The notes under the pieces are model-generated. The model did not search any database, had not been told where the DNA came from, and saw nothing but the letters and a program-made list of their open reading frames with translations. Positions 1-9,469 of a DNA stretch of 64,000 nucleotides are shown in pieces. The translations under genes were made by a program, and so were the position numbers. Origin of the DNA: Streptococcus infantis (GTDB lineage Bacteria; Bacillota; Bacilli; Lactobacillales; Streptococcaceae); the NCBI RefSeq assembly GCF_019929575.1, contig NZ_JAHZPU010000007.1, positions 1-64,000 on the forward strand, read 5' to 3'. How positions within the stretch are numbered: the stretch's first letter is position 1; every line of letters begins with the position of its first letter.

Positions 1-73
1 TATACTGTTTTTTGCAACTCTAGTATATCAGATGAACATGTCTTTTGTGTTGCACTTCATTTTACAACAGGGC

Positions 74-107
74 AAAACCTATTTTTCTTGAAAAAGTAGG
101 TTTTTTT
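74..107 (+). terminator. Rho-independent terminator of the gene left of the window
   Basis: AAAACCTA followed by a T-run pairs with the A-run and TAGGTTTT after a four-base loop, with one bulge, and ends in seven T. It lies before the spx promoter, so it probably closes a gene outside the window. Confidence 0.7.
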
Positions 108-118
108 ACGGAAATAAC

Positions 119-147
119 TAGTCAAGCGCTTTATTTTTTTGTATAAT
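119..147 (+). promoter_or_regulatory. Promoter of spx
   Basis: A TAGTCA -35 box (4 of 6 to consensus) and a perfect TATAAT -10 box (142-147) are separated by 17 bp. Transcription would start about 26 bp before the spx ATG. Confidence 0.65.
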
Positions 148-180
148 AGGAATAGAAAAGTATGTAAAGAAGAGGAAAGC

Positions 181-582
181 ATGATTACACTATTTTTATC
201 ACCGAGTTGTACATCATGTCGTAAAGCAAAGGCCTGGCTCGAGAATCATAAAGTGCCCTTCCAAGAGCATAATATTATGACCAGCCCTTTAACGAGAAAA
301 GAACTGCAACACATTCTTTCCTTGACCGAAAATGGTACTGATGACATCATCTCGACTCGTTCAAAGATTTTTCAAAAATTGAATATTGATGTAGAGAGTA
401 TCTCAGTATCGGAGTTGCTTCATTTAATTGAGCAGTATCCGAGTCTTTTGCGTCGTCCGATTATTATTGACGCAAAGCGGATGCAAATCGGTTTTAATGA
501 AGATGAGATTCGTGCTTTTCTCCCTCGTAGTTACCGTAAACAAGAACTGAAAGAAGCTACATTGAGAGCTGGTATTAATTAG
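181..582 (+). CDS. spx: Spx-family transcriptional regulator (ArsC-like)
   Basis: A 133-residue Spx protein of the ArsC/thioredoxin-like fold. Spx proteins bind the C-terminal domain of the RNA polymerase alpha subunit and redirect transcription under thiol and envelope stress. The redox switch Cys10-x-x-Cys13 is intact (SPSCTSC). The conserved RRPII segment and the C-terminal FNEDEIRAFLPR are present. The start at 181 follows GAGGAAAG. An upstream in-frame codon at 139 lies inside the -10 region and is not used. Streptococci usually carry two Spx paralogues (SpxA1, SpxA2); which one this is cannot be decided here. Following genes are tightly packed and may be co-transcribed. Confidence 0.92.
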   Translation: MITLFLSPSCTSCRKAKAWLENHKVPFQEHNIMTSPLTRKELQHILSLTENGTDDIISTRSKIFQKLNIDVESISVSELLHLIEQYPSLLRRPIIIDAKRMQIGFNEDEIRAFLPRSYRKQELKEATLRAGIN

Positions 583-861
583 ATGAATAAACAGTATAGT
601 TACCCACTAGATTTGTCGTGGAGCACTGAAGAACTTGCTTCAGTGCTTTCTTTTTTTAATGATGTTGAAGCAGCCTATGAGACTAAGGTAGAGGCAAAAA
701 AACTACTAGATTCCTATAAGGGATTCAAAGCGGTTGTTCCAAGCAAGAGTGAAGAAAAACGCTTGGGCCGTGAATTTGAAACTGCGAGTGGTTATTCCTT
801 CTATCGAGCTGTCCAATTGGCCAAAGATCAAGGGGAAGGGAAGATTTCGCTTGGAAAATAA
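583..861 (+). CDS. UPF0223 family protein (YktA-like)
   Basis: A 92-residue cytoplasmic protein of the UPF0223 family (B. subtilis YktA type), of unknown function. It starts immediately after the spx stop codon. There is no signal peptide or membrane segment. The charged, helical sequence ([10 protein letters not shown] near the N-terminus) is typical of the family. The following inositol-monophosphatase-like gene is also next to the yktA homologue in Bacillus, which supports a conserved pair. Confidence 0.85.
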   Translation: MNKQYSYPLDLSWSTEELASVLSFFNDVEAAYETKVEAKKLLDSYKGFKAVVPSKSEEKRLGREFETASGYSFYRAVQLAKDQGEGKISLGK

Positions 862-865
862 ATTT

Positions 866-1618
866 ATGTTTGCCAAAGAGATTGTCAAGGAAGCAGGAGC
901 TTATATTCTAGCTCATATGCAGGAAGAATTGCATATTGAGAGAAAATCATCCCCTACAGACTTGGTGACTCGTTTGGACAAGGAAGTTCAGAATTTTTTA
1001 GTTGATAAGATTCGTTCGCGTTATCCAGATGACCAATTTTGTGCAGAAGAGGGATGTCTACGTGCTTCAGTTGGACATGGATCTGTTTGGGTCATTGATC
1101 CCATTGATGGTACCAACAACTTTGTCGCCCAAGGTGATGATTTTGCCATTATGGTAGCTTATTTTGAAAACGGCTTGGGCCAGTTTGGGATCATTTATGA
1201 TGTCATGAAAGGTCATTGTTATCATGGAGGAGGTGCTTTTCAGGCCTGTCTCAATGAAGAACCCTTGCCTAGTTTTAAGGGTAAGCCCTTGCGAGATTTT
1301 CTAATTGCGAGTAATGCTGGCATGTTGGAAACAAACGCTTGGGGTGTCGCAGATTTGGGAAATGCTGCACTTGGGACACGAGTGTATGGCAGTGCTGCCA
1401 TTAGTTTTGCTAAGGTGTTATCCGGTCGACTTTTAACTTATATCACTTATCTTCAACCCTGGGATTATTCAGCAGCGAGTATCATAGGTGAAAGTTTAGG
1501 TTATAAGGTTCTTACGATTGCTGGTGAGGAAGTTGATTTCAAAACACGGCAGGCCGTTATGATGGTACCAGTCGAGATGCAAGATGAAATTCAATCCTAT
1601 ATCTATGAAAGGAAATAA
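866..1618 (+). CDS. Inositol monophosphatase family protein
   Basis: A 250-residue member of the Mg-dependent inositol monophosphatase/SuhB superfamily. Metal-binding motif 1 is seen as DPIDGTNNF (Asp78, Asp81) preceded by AEEG (about 61-63), and motif 2 as WDYSAA near residue 199. The substrate is unknown; bacterial members act on inositol phosphate, fructose bisphosphate or PAP. The start at 866 gives the family's normal N-terminus. A longer in-frame reading from 734 would overlap the UPF0223 gene and adds no family sequence. Confidence 0.88.
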   Translation: MFAKEIVKEAGAYILAHMQEELHIERKSSPTDLVTRLDKEVQNFLVDKIRSRYPDDQFCAEEGCLRASVGHGSVWVIDPIDGTNNFVAQGDDFAIMVAYFENGLGQFGIIYDVMKGHCYHGGGAFQACLNEEPLPSFKGKPLRDFLIASNAGMLETNAWGVADLGNAALGTRVYGSAAISFAKVLSGRLLTYITYLQPWDYSAASIIGESLGYKVLTIAGEEVDFKTRQAVMMVPVEMQDEIQSYIYERK

Positions 1619-1624
1619 TCTTAA

Positions 1625-2938
1625 ATGCAATTTCCAGATGGATTTGTAAAAAAATATGAAACAATATTGGGAGATGAGGCAAGAGCTTTTCTTGCCTCTT
1701 TTGATGATGAGGCTGTTTCTGCTTTTCGTGTCAATCCCTTAAAAGAAAGTCAAGTTTCTTTTTCAGATGCTATTCCAAATACACCCTGGGGCTACTATGG
1801 GAAGGTTTCAGGAAAATCCCCAGAACATGTAACTGGCTTGGTCTATTCCCAAGAACCTGCCGCACAAATAGTGGCGCAAGTAGCTCAGCCAAGTCCTGGC
1901 ATGAAGGTCTTGGACTTGGCAGCGGCTCCCGGTGGGAAATCCACTCAACTGGCCTCCTATCTAGCTGGTGAGGGGCTCCTCGTTTCCAATGAAATTTCAA
2001 GTAAGCGAGCAAAAATACTGGTTGAAAATATGGAACGTTTTGGTGCGACAAATGTAGTTGTAACTAATGAATCTGCCGATCGTTTGGCTAAAGTATTTAA
2101 AGGGTATTTTGACCTAATTGTTCTAGATGCGCCTTGCTCGGGTGAAGGGATGTTTCGTAAACAACCTGATGCCATGGATTACTGGAGTGTCGATTATCCT
2201 AGCCAGTGCGCTAGTTTACAACGTGAGATTTTAGCAGATGCGGTTACTATGTTGGCTGATGGTGGTCGTTTGGTTTATTCGACCTGTACTTGGGCGCCAG
2301 AAGAAAATGAAGAAATCATTAACTGGCTCATGGATAATTATGACTTTGAACTCATTCCAGTAGAACATATAAATGGTATGTCACAAGGAATCAACCAACC
2401 TGAGACAGCTAGAATGTACCCTCATCACTTTAAGGGAGAAGGTCAGTTCGTGGCCCATCTTCAGTTTAAAGGTCAAAACAAGGCTGGGAAGTTCAAATCT
2501 TCTAAATCAAACCTTTCTCGTGAACAGATTTCCTTATGGCAGGATTTTGAGAAGAAACATCTAAAAGAAAAACTGACTGGTGTTCTACAAGTTTTCGGTG
2601 ACCAGCTTTATCTCTTGCCAGAAGTTCTACCAGACATTGGTAAACTCAAGATAGCTAGAAACGGACTCCATCTTGGAACCTTTAAGAAGAGACGTTTTGA
2701 ACCAAGCTTTGCGCTTGGATTAGCTTTAAAACCAAGCCAAATCAAACAATCAATTGAAATTCGTCAAGAAGACTTTGTCAAATATGTGGCTGGTGAAACG
2801 GTCCAATTAGCTGAAATTCTTCCAAATGGTTGGTACCAAGTTTTGGTTGGTGGAAATGGTCTAGGTTTTGCAAAAGTGACCGGAAATACCTTGAAGAATT
2901 ATTTCCCCAAGGGTTTGAGGTTTAAGGTAAATAACTAG
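1625..2938 (+). CDS. 16S rRNA m5C methyltransferase (RsmF/YebU-like)
   Basis: A 437-residue RsmB/RsmF-family SAM-dependent RNA cytosine-C5 methyltransferase. The SAM-binding loop is LDLAAAPGGKST (about 97-107). The two catalytic cysteines are in DAPCSGEG (Cys171) and STCTWAPEENE (Cys221). The C-terminal third carries the RNA-binding extension typical of RsmF/YebU, ending in GFAKVTGNTLKNYFP. The gene begins 6 bp after the preceding one. Exact target position is not predictable here; the family usually modifies 16S rRNA. Confidence 0.88.
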   Translation: MQFPDGFVKKYETILGDEARAFLASFDDEAVSAFRVNPLKESQVSFSDAIPNTPWGYYGKVSGKSPEHVTGLVYSQEPAAQIVAQVAQPSPGMKVLDLAAAPGGKSTQLASYLAGEGLLVSNEISSKRAKILVENMERFGATNVVVTNESADRLAKVFKGYFDLIVLDAPCSGEGMFRKQPDAMDYWSVDYPSQCASLQREILADAVTMLADGGRLVYSTCTWAPEENEEIINWLMDNYDFELIPVEHINGMSQGINQPETARMYPHHFKGEGQFVAHLQFKGQNKAGKFKSSKSNLSREQISLWQDFEKKHLKEKLTGVLQVFGDQLYLLPEVLPDIGKLKIARNGLHLGTFKKRRFEPSFALGLALKPSQIKQSIEIRQEDFVKYVAGETVQLAEILPNGWYQVLVGGNGLGFAKVTGNTLKNYFPKGLRFKVNN

Positions 2939-2972
2939 TCAAAATCAGTATTTTATGTTATAGTGGAAGTAT

Positions 2973-3014
2973 GGATTTTTCGTGAAAAACATTAGAAAAT
3001 AAGGGCGAAAATCC
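2973..3014 (+). other. Hairpin in the pstS leader
   Basis: GGATTTTTCG (2973-2982) pairs with CGAAAATCC (3006-3014), leaving a 23-base loop, between a TTATAGT -10-like box (about 2958-2964) and pstS. It has no T-run. It may be a regulatory leader or an activator-binding dyad. The role is inferred. Confidence 0.4.
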
Positions 3015-3048
3015 GGGTTATTCATCATTATTTTCAAGGAGACAAATA

Positions 3049-3927
3049 GTGAAAAAATTTAAAAAACTCACCATCTCTCTTGCAACTCTTTTGCTTGCTG
3101 GGTCGCTAGCGGGATGTGCTAGTTGGATTGATCGTGGGGAGTCTATGACTGCTGTTGGATCAACAGCTCTCCAACCTCTAGTTGAAGCTGCCGCAGATGA
3201 GTTTGGCTCAAGGAATATCGGAAAAACAGTCAATGTCCAAGGTGGCGGATCTGGTACTGGACTATCTCAAGTTCAGTCAGGAGCAGTAGATGTTGGGAAC
3301 TCTGATGTATTTGCTGAGGAGAAAGACGGGATTGATGCATCTGCCTTGGTGGATCATAAGGTTGCTGTTGCAGGCCTAGCTGTCATTATCAATAAAGAAG
3401 TAGATGTCGATAATCTAACGACGGATCAGCTCCGACAAATCTTCACAGGAGAAATTACCAACTGGAAAGAAGTCGGTGGGAAAGATTTAGCCATCTCTAT
3501 AATCAACCGTGCGGCTAGTTCAGGTTCTCGTGCAACCTTTGATAGTGTGATCATGAATGGTCAATCAGCAATGCAAAGTCAGGAACAAGATTCAAACGGG
3601 ATGGTCAAATCAATCGTTTCTCAAACCCCTGGAGCTATTTCCTACCTAGCATTTGCTTATGTTGATGATTCTGTTGGGACAATCAAACTCAATGGTTATG
3701 AACCAATTTCAGAGAATGTAACCACGAATAATTGGCCTTTGTGGTCTTATGAACATATGTATACACTTGGTGAGCCAAATGAATTGGTTGCCGAATTCTT
3801 AAACTTTGTCCTTTCAGACGAAGCTCAGAACGGAATCGTTAAAGGAATGGGCTATATTTCTATTAAGGAAATGAAGGTTGAAAAAGATGCTGCAGGAACT
3901 GTAACAGCGCTAGAAGGGAGTCAATAA
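3049..3927 (+). CDS. pstS: Phosphate ABC transporter substrate-binding lipoprotein PstS
   Basis: A 292-residue extracellular lipoprotein that captures inorganic phosphate for the PstCAB importer. The lipobox is LAGC with Cys23 after a short basic, hydrophobic signal peptide. Phosphate-pocket segments are visible: GSTALQP, GGGSGTG, DVGNSD and SSGSR. The start is GTG at 3049 behind AAGGAG. It is the first gene of a six-gene pst-phoU operon with overlapping or nearly touching genes. Members of this operon in pneumococcus respond to phosphate through PnpRS; no clear operator was identified here. Confidence 0.95.
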   Translation: MKKFKKLTISLATLLLAGSLAGCASWIDRGESMTAVGSTALQPLVEAAADEFGSRNIGKTVNVQGGGSGTGLSQVQSGAVDVGNSDVFAEEKDGIDASALVDHKVAVAGLAVIINKEVDVDNLTTDQLRQIFTGEITNWKEVGGKDLAISIINRAASSGSRATFDSVIMNGQSAMQSQEQDSNGMVKSIVSQTPGAISYLAFAYVDDSVGTIKLNGYEPISENVTTNNWPLWSYEHMYTLGEPNELVAEFLNFVLSDEAQNGIVKGMGYISIKEMKVEKDAAGTVTALEGSQ

Positions 3928-4844
3928 TGAACCAAGAAGAATTATCTAAAAAATTACTCTCTCCTTCAAAAAACTCTCGTCTTGAGAAATTAGGAAAAGG
4001 GCTAACCTTTGCCTGCCTATCTTTGATTGTTATTATTGTTGCAATGATTTTAATCTTTGTAGCCCAAAAAGGGTTATCTACCTTCTTTGTGAATGGTGTG
4101 AATATTTTTGATTTTCTCTTTGGTGCAACTTGGAACCCTTCAGGTAAGCAGTTTGGTGCTCTTCCAATGATTTTAGGTTCCTTTATCGTTACCATCCTAT
4201 CAGCTCTGATTGCAACACCATTTGCAATTGGTGCTGCAGTCTTTATGACAGAAGTATCGCCAAAAGGAGCTAAGATTTTGCAACCTGCTATTGAACTTCT
4301 AGTTGGGATTCCTTCGGTAGTTTACGGATTTATCGGTTTGCAGGTCGTGGTACCATTTGTACGTAGTGTCTTTGGTGGAACAGGTTTTGGTATTTTATCA
4401 GGGATTTTTGTTCTCTTTGTAATGATCTTGCCGACTGTAACCTTTATGACAACTGATAGCTTACGGGCCGTTCCTCGTCACTATCGTGAAGCTAGTTTAG
4501 CCATGGGAGCGACTCGTTGGCAAACTATCTGGCGTGTAACCTTGAAGGCTGCTCGTTCAGGTATTTTTACGGCTGTAGTCTTTGGTATGGCGCGTGCTTT
4601 TGGTGAAGCCCTAGCGATTCAGATGGTTGTCGGTAACTCAGCAGTTGTTCCAACTTCATTGACGACACCAGCAGCGACTTTGACTTCTGTTTTGACCATG
4701 GGAATTGGTAATACCGTTATGGGAACTGTTGATAATAATGTTCTTTGGTCACTAGCCTTAGTATTGCTCTTGATGAGCTTGGCCTTTAACAGTGTGATTA
4801 AATTGATTACGAAAGAAAGAGGAAAGAAAAACTATGCACGCTAA
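3927..4844 (+). CDS. pstC: Phosphate ABC transporter permease PstC
   Basis: A 305-residue inner-membrane permease with about six transmembrane helices and a charged cytoplasmic N-terminus. The EAA loop that contacts the ATPase is EASLAMGATRW. Its ATG overlaps the pstS stop by one base, consistent with translational coupling. It pairs with the following PstA to form the channel. Confidence 0.94.
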   Translation: MNQEELSKKLLSPSKNSRLEKLGKGLTFACLSLIVIIVAMILIFVAQKGLSTFFVNGVNIFDFLFGATWNPSGKQFGALPMILGSFIVTILSALIATPFAIGAAVFMTEVSPKGAKILQPAIELLVGIPSVVYGFIGLQVVVPFVRSVFGGTGFGILSGIFVLFVMILPTVTFMTTDSLRAVPRHYREASLAMGATRWQTIWRVTLKAARSGIFTAVVFGMARAFGEALAIQMVVGNSAVVPTSLTTPAATLTSVLTMGIGNTVMGTVDNNVLWSLALVLLLMSLAFNSVIKLITKERGKKNYAR

Positions 4845-5718
4845 GAAATTAGATAAACTTGCTACAGCTGTCCTCTATACCATCGCAGGAATCATTGTGA
4901 CCATCCTTGCTTCCTTGATTCTCTATATCTTGGTTCGAGGCTTACCTCATGTTTCTTGGTCCTTCTTGACTGGAAAATCATCTTCTTACCAAGCAGGTGG
5001 TGGTATTGGAATCCAGCTTTATAATTCCTTCTTCCTTTTGGTCATTACCTTATTCATCTCTGTACCTCTATCAATGGGGGCTGGAATTTATTTGGCTGAA
5101 TATGCAAAAAAAGGTCGTGTTACCAACTTCGTTCGTACCTGTATTGAAATTTTGTCTTCACTGCCATCAGTCGTAGTCGGTCTCTTTGGTTACCTCATCT
5201 TTGTAGTTCAGTTCGAGTATGGATTTTCCATTATTTCTGGTGCCTTGGCTTTGACTGTCTTTAACCTTCCACAGATGACGCGTAATGTTGAAGACAGTTT
5301 GAAACACGTTCACCATACGCAACGTGAGGCTGGTTTGGCGCTTGGGCTTTCTCGTTGGGAAACAGTTCTTCATGTCGTTATCCCCGAAGCCCTACCTGGT
5401 ATTGTAACAGGTATTGTGCTTGCCTCAGGTCGTATTTTTGGTGAAGCTGCGGCTCTTATCTATACTGCAGGACAATCTGCGCCAGCTCTTGACTGGTCAA
5501 ACTGGAATGTTCTCAGTGTAACCAGTCCAATCTCAATCTTCCGTCAAGCAGAAACCTTGGCTGTTCATATCTGGAAAGTCAACAGTGAAGGAACTATTCC
5601 TGATGGAACACTTGTTTCAGCAGGTTCTGCTGCGGTGCTCCTCATCTTTATCTTGATCTTTAACTTCGGAGCACGTAAACTCGGAAGCTATCTACATAAG
5701 AAATTAACCGCGGCCTAA
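4834..5718 (+). CDS. pstA: Phosphate ABC transporter permease PstA
   Basis: A 294-residue integral membrane permease with about six helices. The EAA loop is EAGLALGLSRWETV and is followed by the typical ALPGIVTGIVLASGR segment. The gene overlaps the end of pstC by 11 bp. It forms the phosphate channel with PstC. Confidence 0.94.
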   Translation: MHAKKLDKLATAVLYTIAGIIVTILASLILYILVRGLPHVSWSFLTGKSSSYQAGGGIGIQLYNSFFLLVITLFISVPLSMGAGIYLAEYAKKGRVTNFVRTCIEILSSLPSVVVGLFGYLIFVVQFEYGFSIISGALALTVFNLPQMTRNVEDSLKHVHHTQREAGLALGLSRWETVLHVVIPEALPGIVTGIVLASGRIFGEAAALIYTAGQSAPALDWSNWNVLSVTSPISIFRQAETLAVHIWKVNSEGTIPDGTLVSAGSAAVLLIFILIFNFGARKLGSYLHKKLTAA

Positions 5719-5728
5719 AGGAGAAGCC

Positions 5729-6532
5729 ATGTCAAAATATAATTGGGATGAAAGGCATATCATTACTTTTCCAGAAGAAAAAGTGGCCCTCTCTACGAAG
5801 GATTTACATGTTTACTACGGTAAGAATGAATCCATCAAGGGCGTGGATATGCAATTCGAAAAAAATAAAATTACGGCCTTGATCGGACCGTCAGGTTCTG
5901 GAAAATCAACCTACCTACGCAGTCTCAACCGTATGAATGATACCATTGATATTGCTAAGGTTACAGGACAAATTCTCTATCAGGGAATAGACGTCAACCG
6001 CCCTGAGATCAATGTTTATGAAATGCGTAAACATATCGGAATGGTATTTCAACGTCCAAACCCATTTGCTAAATCTATTTACCGCAACATCACCTTTGCA
6101 CATGAACGTGCAGGAGTTAAGGACAAGAAGGTCCTTGATGAAATTGTAGAAACCTCTCTTCGTCAAGCCGCCCTCTGGGATCAGGTTAAAGACGACCTTC
6201 ATAAGTCAGCCTTGACGCTTTCAGGTGGTCAGCAGCAACGTCTCTGTATCGCTCGCGCCATCTCTGTCAAGCCAGATATCCTTTTGATGGATGAGCCGGC
6301 GTCTGCCTTGGATCCGATTGCGACAGCCCAGCTTGAAGAAACCATGTTGGAGTTGAAGAAGGACTTTACCATTATCATCGTAACTCACAGTATGCAACAA
6401 GCTGCGCGTGCTAGTGATTATACAGGATTCTTCTATCTGGGTGACTTGATTGAGTATGATAAAACTGCAAATATTTTCCAAAATGCTAAGCTACAGTCAA
6501 CAAATGACTATGTAACTGGACACTTTGGTTAG
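5729..6532 (+). CDS. pstB: Phosphate ABC transporter ATPase PstB (first copy)
   Basis: A 267-residue ABC ATPase that powers phosphate import. Walker A is GPSGSGKST (53-61), the signature is LSGGQQQR, Walker B is LLMDEPASALDP and the H-loop histidine is present in VTHSMQQ. It is the first of two adjacent PstB paralogues, a common streptococcal arrangement. It has a 15-residue N-terminal extension (NWDERHIITFPEE) not found in its neighbour. RBS AAGGAG precedes the ATG. Confidence 0.94.
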   Translation: MSKYNWDERHIITFPEEKVALSTKDLHVYYGKNESIKGVDMQFEKNKITALIGPSGSGKSTYLRSLNRMNDTIDIAKVTGQILYQGIDVNRPEINVYEMRKHIGMVFQRPNPFAKSIYRNITFAHERAGVKDKKVLDEIVETSLRQAALWDQVKDDLHKSALTLSGGQQQRLCIARAISVKPDILLMDEPASALDPIATAQLEETMLELKKDFTIIIVTHSMQQAARASDYTGFFYLGDLIEYDKTANIFQNAKLQSTNDYVTGHFG

Positions 6533-6544
6533 AGAGGAAATAGT

Positions 6545-7303
6545 ATGACAGAACCGATTTTACAGGTTTCAGACCTGTCAGTCTATTACAATAAAAAGAA
6601 GGCCTTGAATAGTGTTTCCTTATCGTTCCAACCCAAGGAAATTACAGCCCTTATCGGTCCATCTGGATCTGGGAAATCAACACTTCTAAAGGCTATTAAC
6701 CGAATGGGTGACCTTAATCCTGAAGTGACGACAACTGGATCAGTGGTTTATAACGGTCACAATATCTATAGTCCTCGTACGGATACAGTTGAATTACGTA
6801 AAGAAATTGGTATGGTCTTCCAACAACCCAATCCTTTTCCTATGTCTATCTATGAAAATGTCGTTTATGGTCTCCGTATAAATGGGGAAAAAGACAAGCA
6901 GGTTTTAGATGAAGCAGTGGAGAAGGCTTTACAACGTGCTTCAATCTGGGATGAAGTCAAGGACCGTTTGCATGACTCTGCTATTGGTCTTTCAGGTGGG
7001 CAACAACAACGTGTTTGTGTGGCACGTGTATTGGCGACTAGCCCTAAAATCATCCTCTTGGATGAACCAACTTCAGCCTTGGACCCTATTTCTGCTGGTA
7101 AGATTGAGGAAACCTTGTATGGTCTAAAAGACAAATACACCATGCTCTTGGTTACTCGTTCTATGCAGCAAGCATCTCGAATCTCCGATAAGACAGGCTT
7201 TTTCCTCAATGGAGATTTGATTGAATTTAACGATACCAAGGAAATGTTCCTCTATCCTCAACATAAGGAGACAGAGGACTACATTTCAGGTAAATTTGGA
7301 TAA
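6545..7303 (+). CDS. pstB: Phosphate ABC transporter ATPase PstB (second copy)
   Basis: A 252-residue paralogue of the preceding ATPase. Walker A is GPSGSGKST (38-46), the signature is LSGGQQQR and Walker B is [12 protein letters not shown]. The H-loop reads VTRSMQQ: the switch histidine found in the first copy (VTHSMQQ) is replaced by arginine. In ABC ATPases this residue normally contacts the gamma phosphate, so this copy may be catalytically weak. It may act as a heterodimer partner. The gene lies 12 bp after the first copy. Confidence 0.93.
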   Translation: MTEPILQVSDLSVYYNKKKALNSVSLSFQPKEITALIGPSGSGKSTLLKAINRMGDLNPEVTTTGSVVYNGHNIYSPRTDTVELRKEIGMVFQQPNPFPMSIYENVVYGLRINGEKDKQVLDEAVEKALQRASIWDEVKDRLHDSAIGLSGGQQQRVCVARVLATSPKIILLDEPTSALDPISAGKIEETLYGLKDKYTMLLVTRSMQQASRISDKTGFFLNGDLIEFNDTKEMFLYPQHKETEDYISGKFG

Positions 7304-7314
7304 GGAGTGAGAAG

Positions 7315-7968
7315 ATGTTACGATCTCAATTTGAAGAAGATTTAGAGAAATTGCATAATCAGTTTTATGCTATGGGACAAGAAGTTCTTTCCCAAATCAA
7401 TCGTACCGTACGTGCTTTTGTAACGCATGACCGTGACATGGCTAAAGAAGTCATTGAGGAAGATGCAGAAGTAAACGAATACGAAGTTAAACTTGAAAAG
7501 AAATCATTTGAAATGATTGCCCTACAACAGCCAGTTTCACAAGACTTACGTACAGTTTTAACAGTTCTAAAAGCTGTGTCAGACTTAGAACGTATGGGGG
7601 ACCATGCAGTATCCATTGCTGAAGCAACCATTCGTATGAAGGGTGAACAACGCATCCCAGCAGTCGAAGAAGAAATTAAAAAAATGGGTCGTGAAGTAAA
7701 AAACTTTGTTGAAGCCGCTTTAGAACTTTATTTGAATGGTTCTGTGGATCAAGCCTATGAAGTTGCAACCATGGATGAAAATATCAACCATTATTTTGAT
7801 AATATTCGAGACCTAGCTACAGAAGAAATCAAAAAACATCCAGAAGCTATCGTCACAGGTCGTGATTATTTCCAAGTTATTTCTTACTTGGAACGCATCG
7901 GTGACTATGCAAAAAATATCTGTGAATGGGTTGTTTACTTTGAAACAGGTAAGATTGTTGAATTGTAA
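7315..7968 (+). CDS. phoU: Phosphate transport regulator PhoU
   Basis: A 217-residue cytoplasmic helical protein with two PhoU repeats. The metal-binding ERMGDHA (first repeat) and ERIGDYA (second repeat) motifs are both visible. PhoU restrains Pst uptake and signals phosphate status to the sensor kinase. It is the last gene of the pst operon and is followed by a hairpin at 7993-8025. Confidence 0.94.
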   Translation: MLRSQFEEDLEKLHNQFYAMGQEVLSQINRTVRAFVTHDRDMAKEVIEEDAEVNEYEVKLEKKSFEMIALQQPVSQDLRTVLTVLKAVSDLERMGDHAVSIAEATIRMKGEQRIPAVEEEIKKMGREVKNFVEAALELYLNGSVDQAYEVATMDENINHYFDNIRDLATEEIKKHPEAIVTGRDYFQVISYLERIGDYAKNICEWVVYFETGKIVEL

Positions 7969-7992
7969 AGTATTCAAATGATAAAATTATTG

Positions 7993-8025
7993 TGAAAGCT
8001 TACTTTTTACTAGAGTAAGCTTTCA
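7993..8025 (+). terminator. Hairpin after phoU
   Basis: TGAAAGCTTAC (7993-8003) and GTAAGCTTTCA (8015-8025) form a perfect 11-bp stem with an 11-base loop. No T-run follows, so it may be a weak terminator or an mRNA-stabilising end. Confidence 0.55.
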
Positions 8026-8059
8026 TTGTATAGATAATTTACTTTGTCAGAGGTGAATA

Positions 8060-8527
8060 ATGAACTACATACAGAATATAAGAAAAAAAGTTGGAAAAGA
8101 TAAAATTATTTTAAATTTCACATGTGGAATATTAAGTCAATCAGGAAAAATATTATTACAAAAACGAGCAGATAAAGGAACTTGGGGATTACCAGGCGGA
8201 GCTATTGAATTAGGCGAATCGGCTGTAGAAGCGTTAGTTCGAGAGTTTTACGAAGAAACTGGACTGAAAGTGACAGTGAAAAAACTTTTAAATGTTTATA
8301 CAAAATATTCAGATAGTTATCCAAATGGTGATGAGGCTCAAGTTCTTACAATTTTGTATTTAGTTGCATCTGAAACTTCTATCTCTAAAAATGTTTTTAC
8401 GAGTGACGAAACTTTAGAATTAGGATTTTTTGAACATAGGGACATACAAAATATCACAATTGTAAACCAGCAACATCGAGATATGATAAATGATTTTTTT
8501 GAAAATAAGTTCCCAATAGATAGATAA
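8060..8527 (+). CDS. NUDIX hydrolase
   Basis: A 155-residue NUDIX-superfamily hydrolase. The NUDIX box runs from Gly47 (GGAIELGES) to REFYEETG (residues 61-68) with all metal-binding glutamates present. These enzymes cleave nucleoside diphosphates linked to another moiety; the substrate is not predictable. The gene is clearly AT-richer than the pst operon beside it, which suggests separate acquisition. The ATG follows GAGGTG. It stands alone between phoU and a lipoprotein gene. Confidence 0.86.
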   Translation: MNYIQNIRKKVGKDKIILNFTCGILSQSGKILLQKRADKGTWGLPGGAIELGESAVEALVREFYEETGLKVTVKKLLNVYTKYSDSYPNGDEAQVLTILYLVASETSISKNVFTSDETLELGFFEHRDIQNITIVNQQHRDMINDFFENKFPIDR

Positions 8528-8644
8528 ACTAACCACTGAATTTCTATATTTTTTAATTATATTTTATGAAAATGCAAGAAAAACTTGACAAGTATTTCTG
8601 AATAAGTTATAATTATACAAAATTAATAGAGAGGTTGTTTATTT

Positions 8645-9460
8645 ATGAATTTTAAAAAATGGATATTTGTCTTATGTAGTTTTCTTGCAAGCTTCTTATT
8701 GGTAGCTTGCCAATCGTCTAGCTCAAGCTCGCAGTCTGCAGTGGAGGCCATCAAGCAAAAAGGAAAATTAGTGGTCGCAACTAGTCCCGACTATGCTCCC
8801 TTTGAGTTTCAAGCACTTGTGGATGGTAAAAACCAAGTCGTAGGTGCGGATATTGACATGGCGCAAGCAATCGCTGATGAACTTGGAGTGAAATTGGAAA
8901 TTTCAAGTATGAGTTTTGATAATGTCTTGACCAGTCTTCAAACAGGAAAAGCAGACCTAGCAATTGCGGGAATCAGTGCAACTGAAGAAAGACAAGAAGT
9001 CTTTGATTTCTCAATTCCTTACTATGAAAATAAAATTAGCTTCCTTATCAGAAAATCAGATCTTGAAAAATACAAGGATTTGGACTCTCTAGCAAGTGCT
9101 AATATTGCAGCTCAGAAAGGAACTGTTCCTGAATCTATGGTTAAAGAGCAACTTCCAAAGGCACAGTTGACTTCTTTGACAAACATGGGAGAAGCAGTCA
9201 ACGAGCTCCAATCTGGTAAAGTTGATGCCGTTCATATGGATGAGCCAGTAGCACTAAGCTATGCTGCTAAGAACTCAGATTTGGCAGTGGCTACAGTAAG
9301 CTTGACTATGAAGGAAGGCGAAGCAAATGCTGTAGCTATCAAAAAAGGTAACTCAGATTTGAAGGAAGTAGTTGATAAGGTCATCCAAAAACTGAAAGAT
9401 GACGGAACTTACCAAACTTATCTTGAAAAAGCTGCTAAGCTAACAGAAGTAGAGCAATAA
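8645..9460 (+). CDS. Amino-acid ABC transporter substrate-binding lipoprotein
   Basis: A 271-residue family 3 solute-binding protein (polar amino-acid type). The signal peptide ends in the lipobox LVAC (Cys22), followed by a serine-rich linker. Family sequence includes VATSPDYAPFEF near the mature N-terminus, GADIDMAQAIADELG, and the AVAIKKGN segment near the C-terminus. No permease or ATPase gene is adjacent, so it must work with a transporter encoded elsewhere. The amino acid bound is unknown. A repeat element begins 10 bp after its stop codon. Confidence 0.88.
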   Translation: MNFKKWIFVLCSFLASFLLVACQSSSSSSQSAVEAIKQKGKLVVATSPDYAPFEFQALVDGKNQVVGADIDMAQAIADELGVKLEISSMSFDNVLTSLQTGKADLAIAGISATEERQEVFDFSIPYYENKISFLIRKSDLEKYKDLDSLASANIAAQKGTVPESMVKEQLPKAQLTSLTNMGEAVNELQSGKVDAVHMDEPVALSYAAKNSDLAVATVSLTMKEGEANAVAIKKGNSDLKEVVDKVIQKLKDDGTYQTYLEKAAKLTEVEQ

Positions 9461-9469
9461 AAAATAACA

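Noticed and set aside
734-865. N-terminal extension of the inositol-monophosphatase-like protein
   Set aside because: It overlaps the UPF0223 gene in another frame and lies outside the family's normal start.
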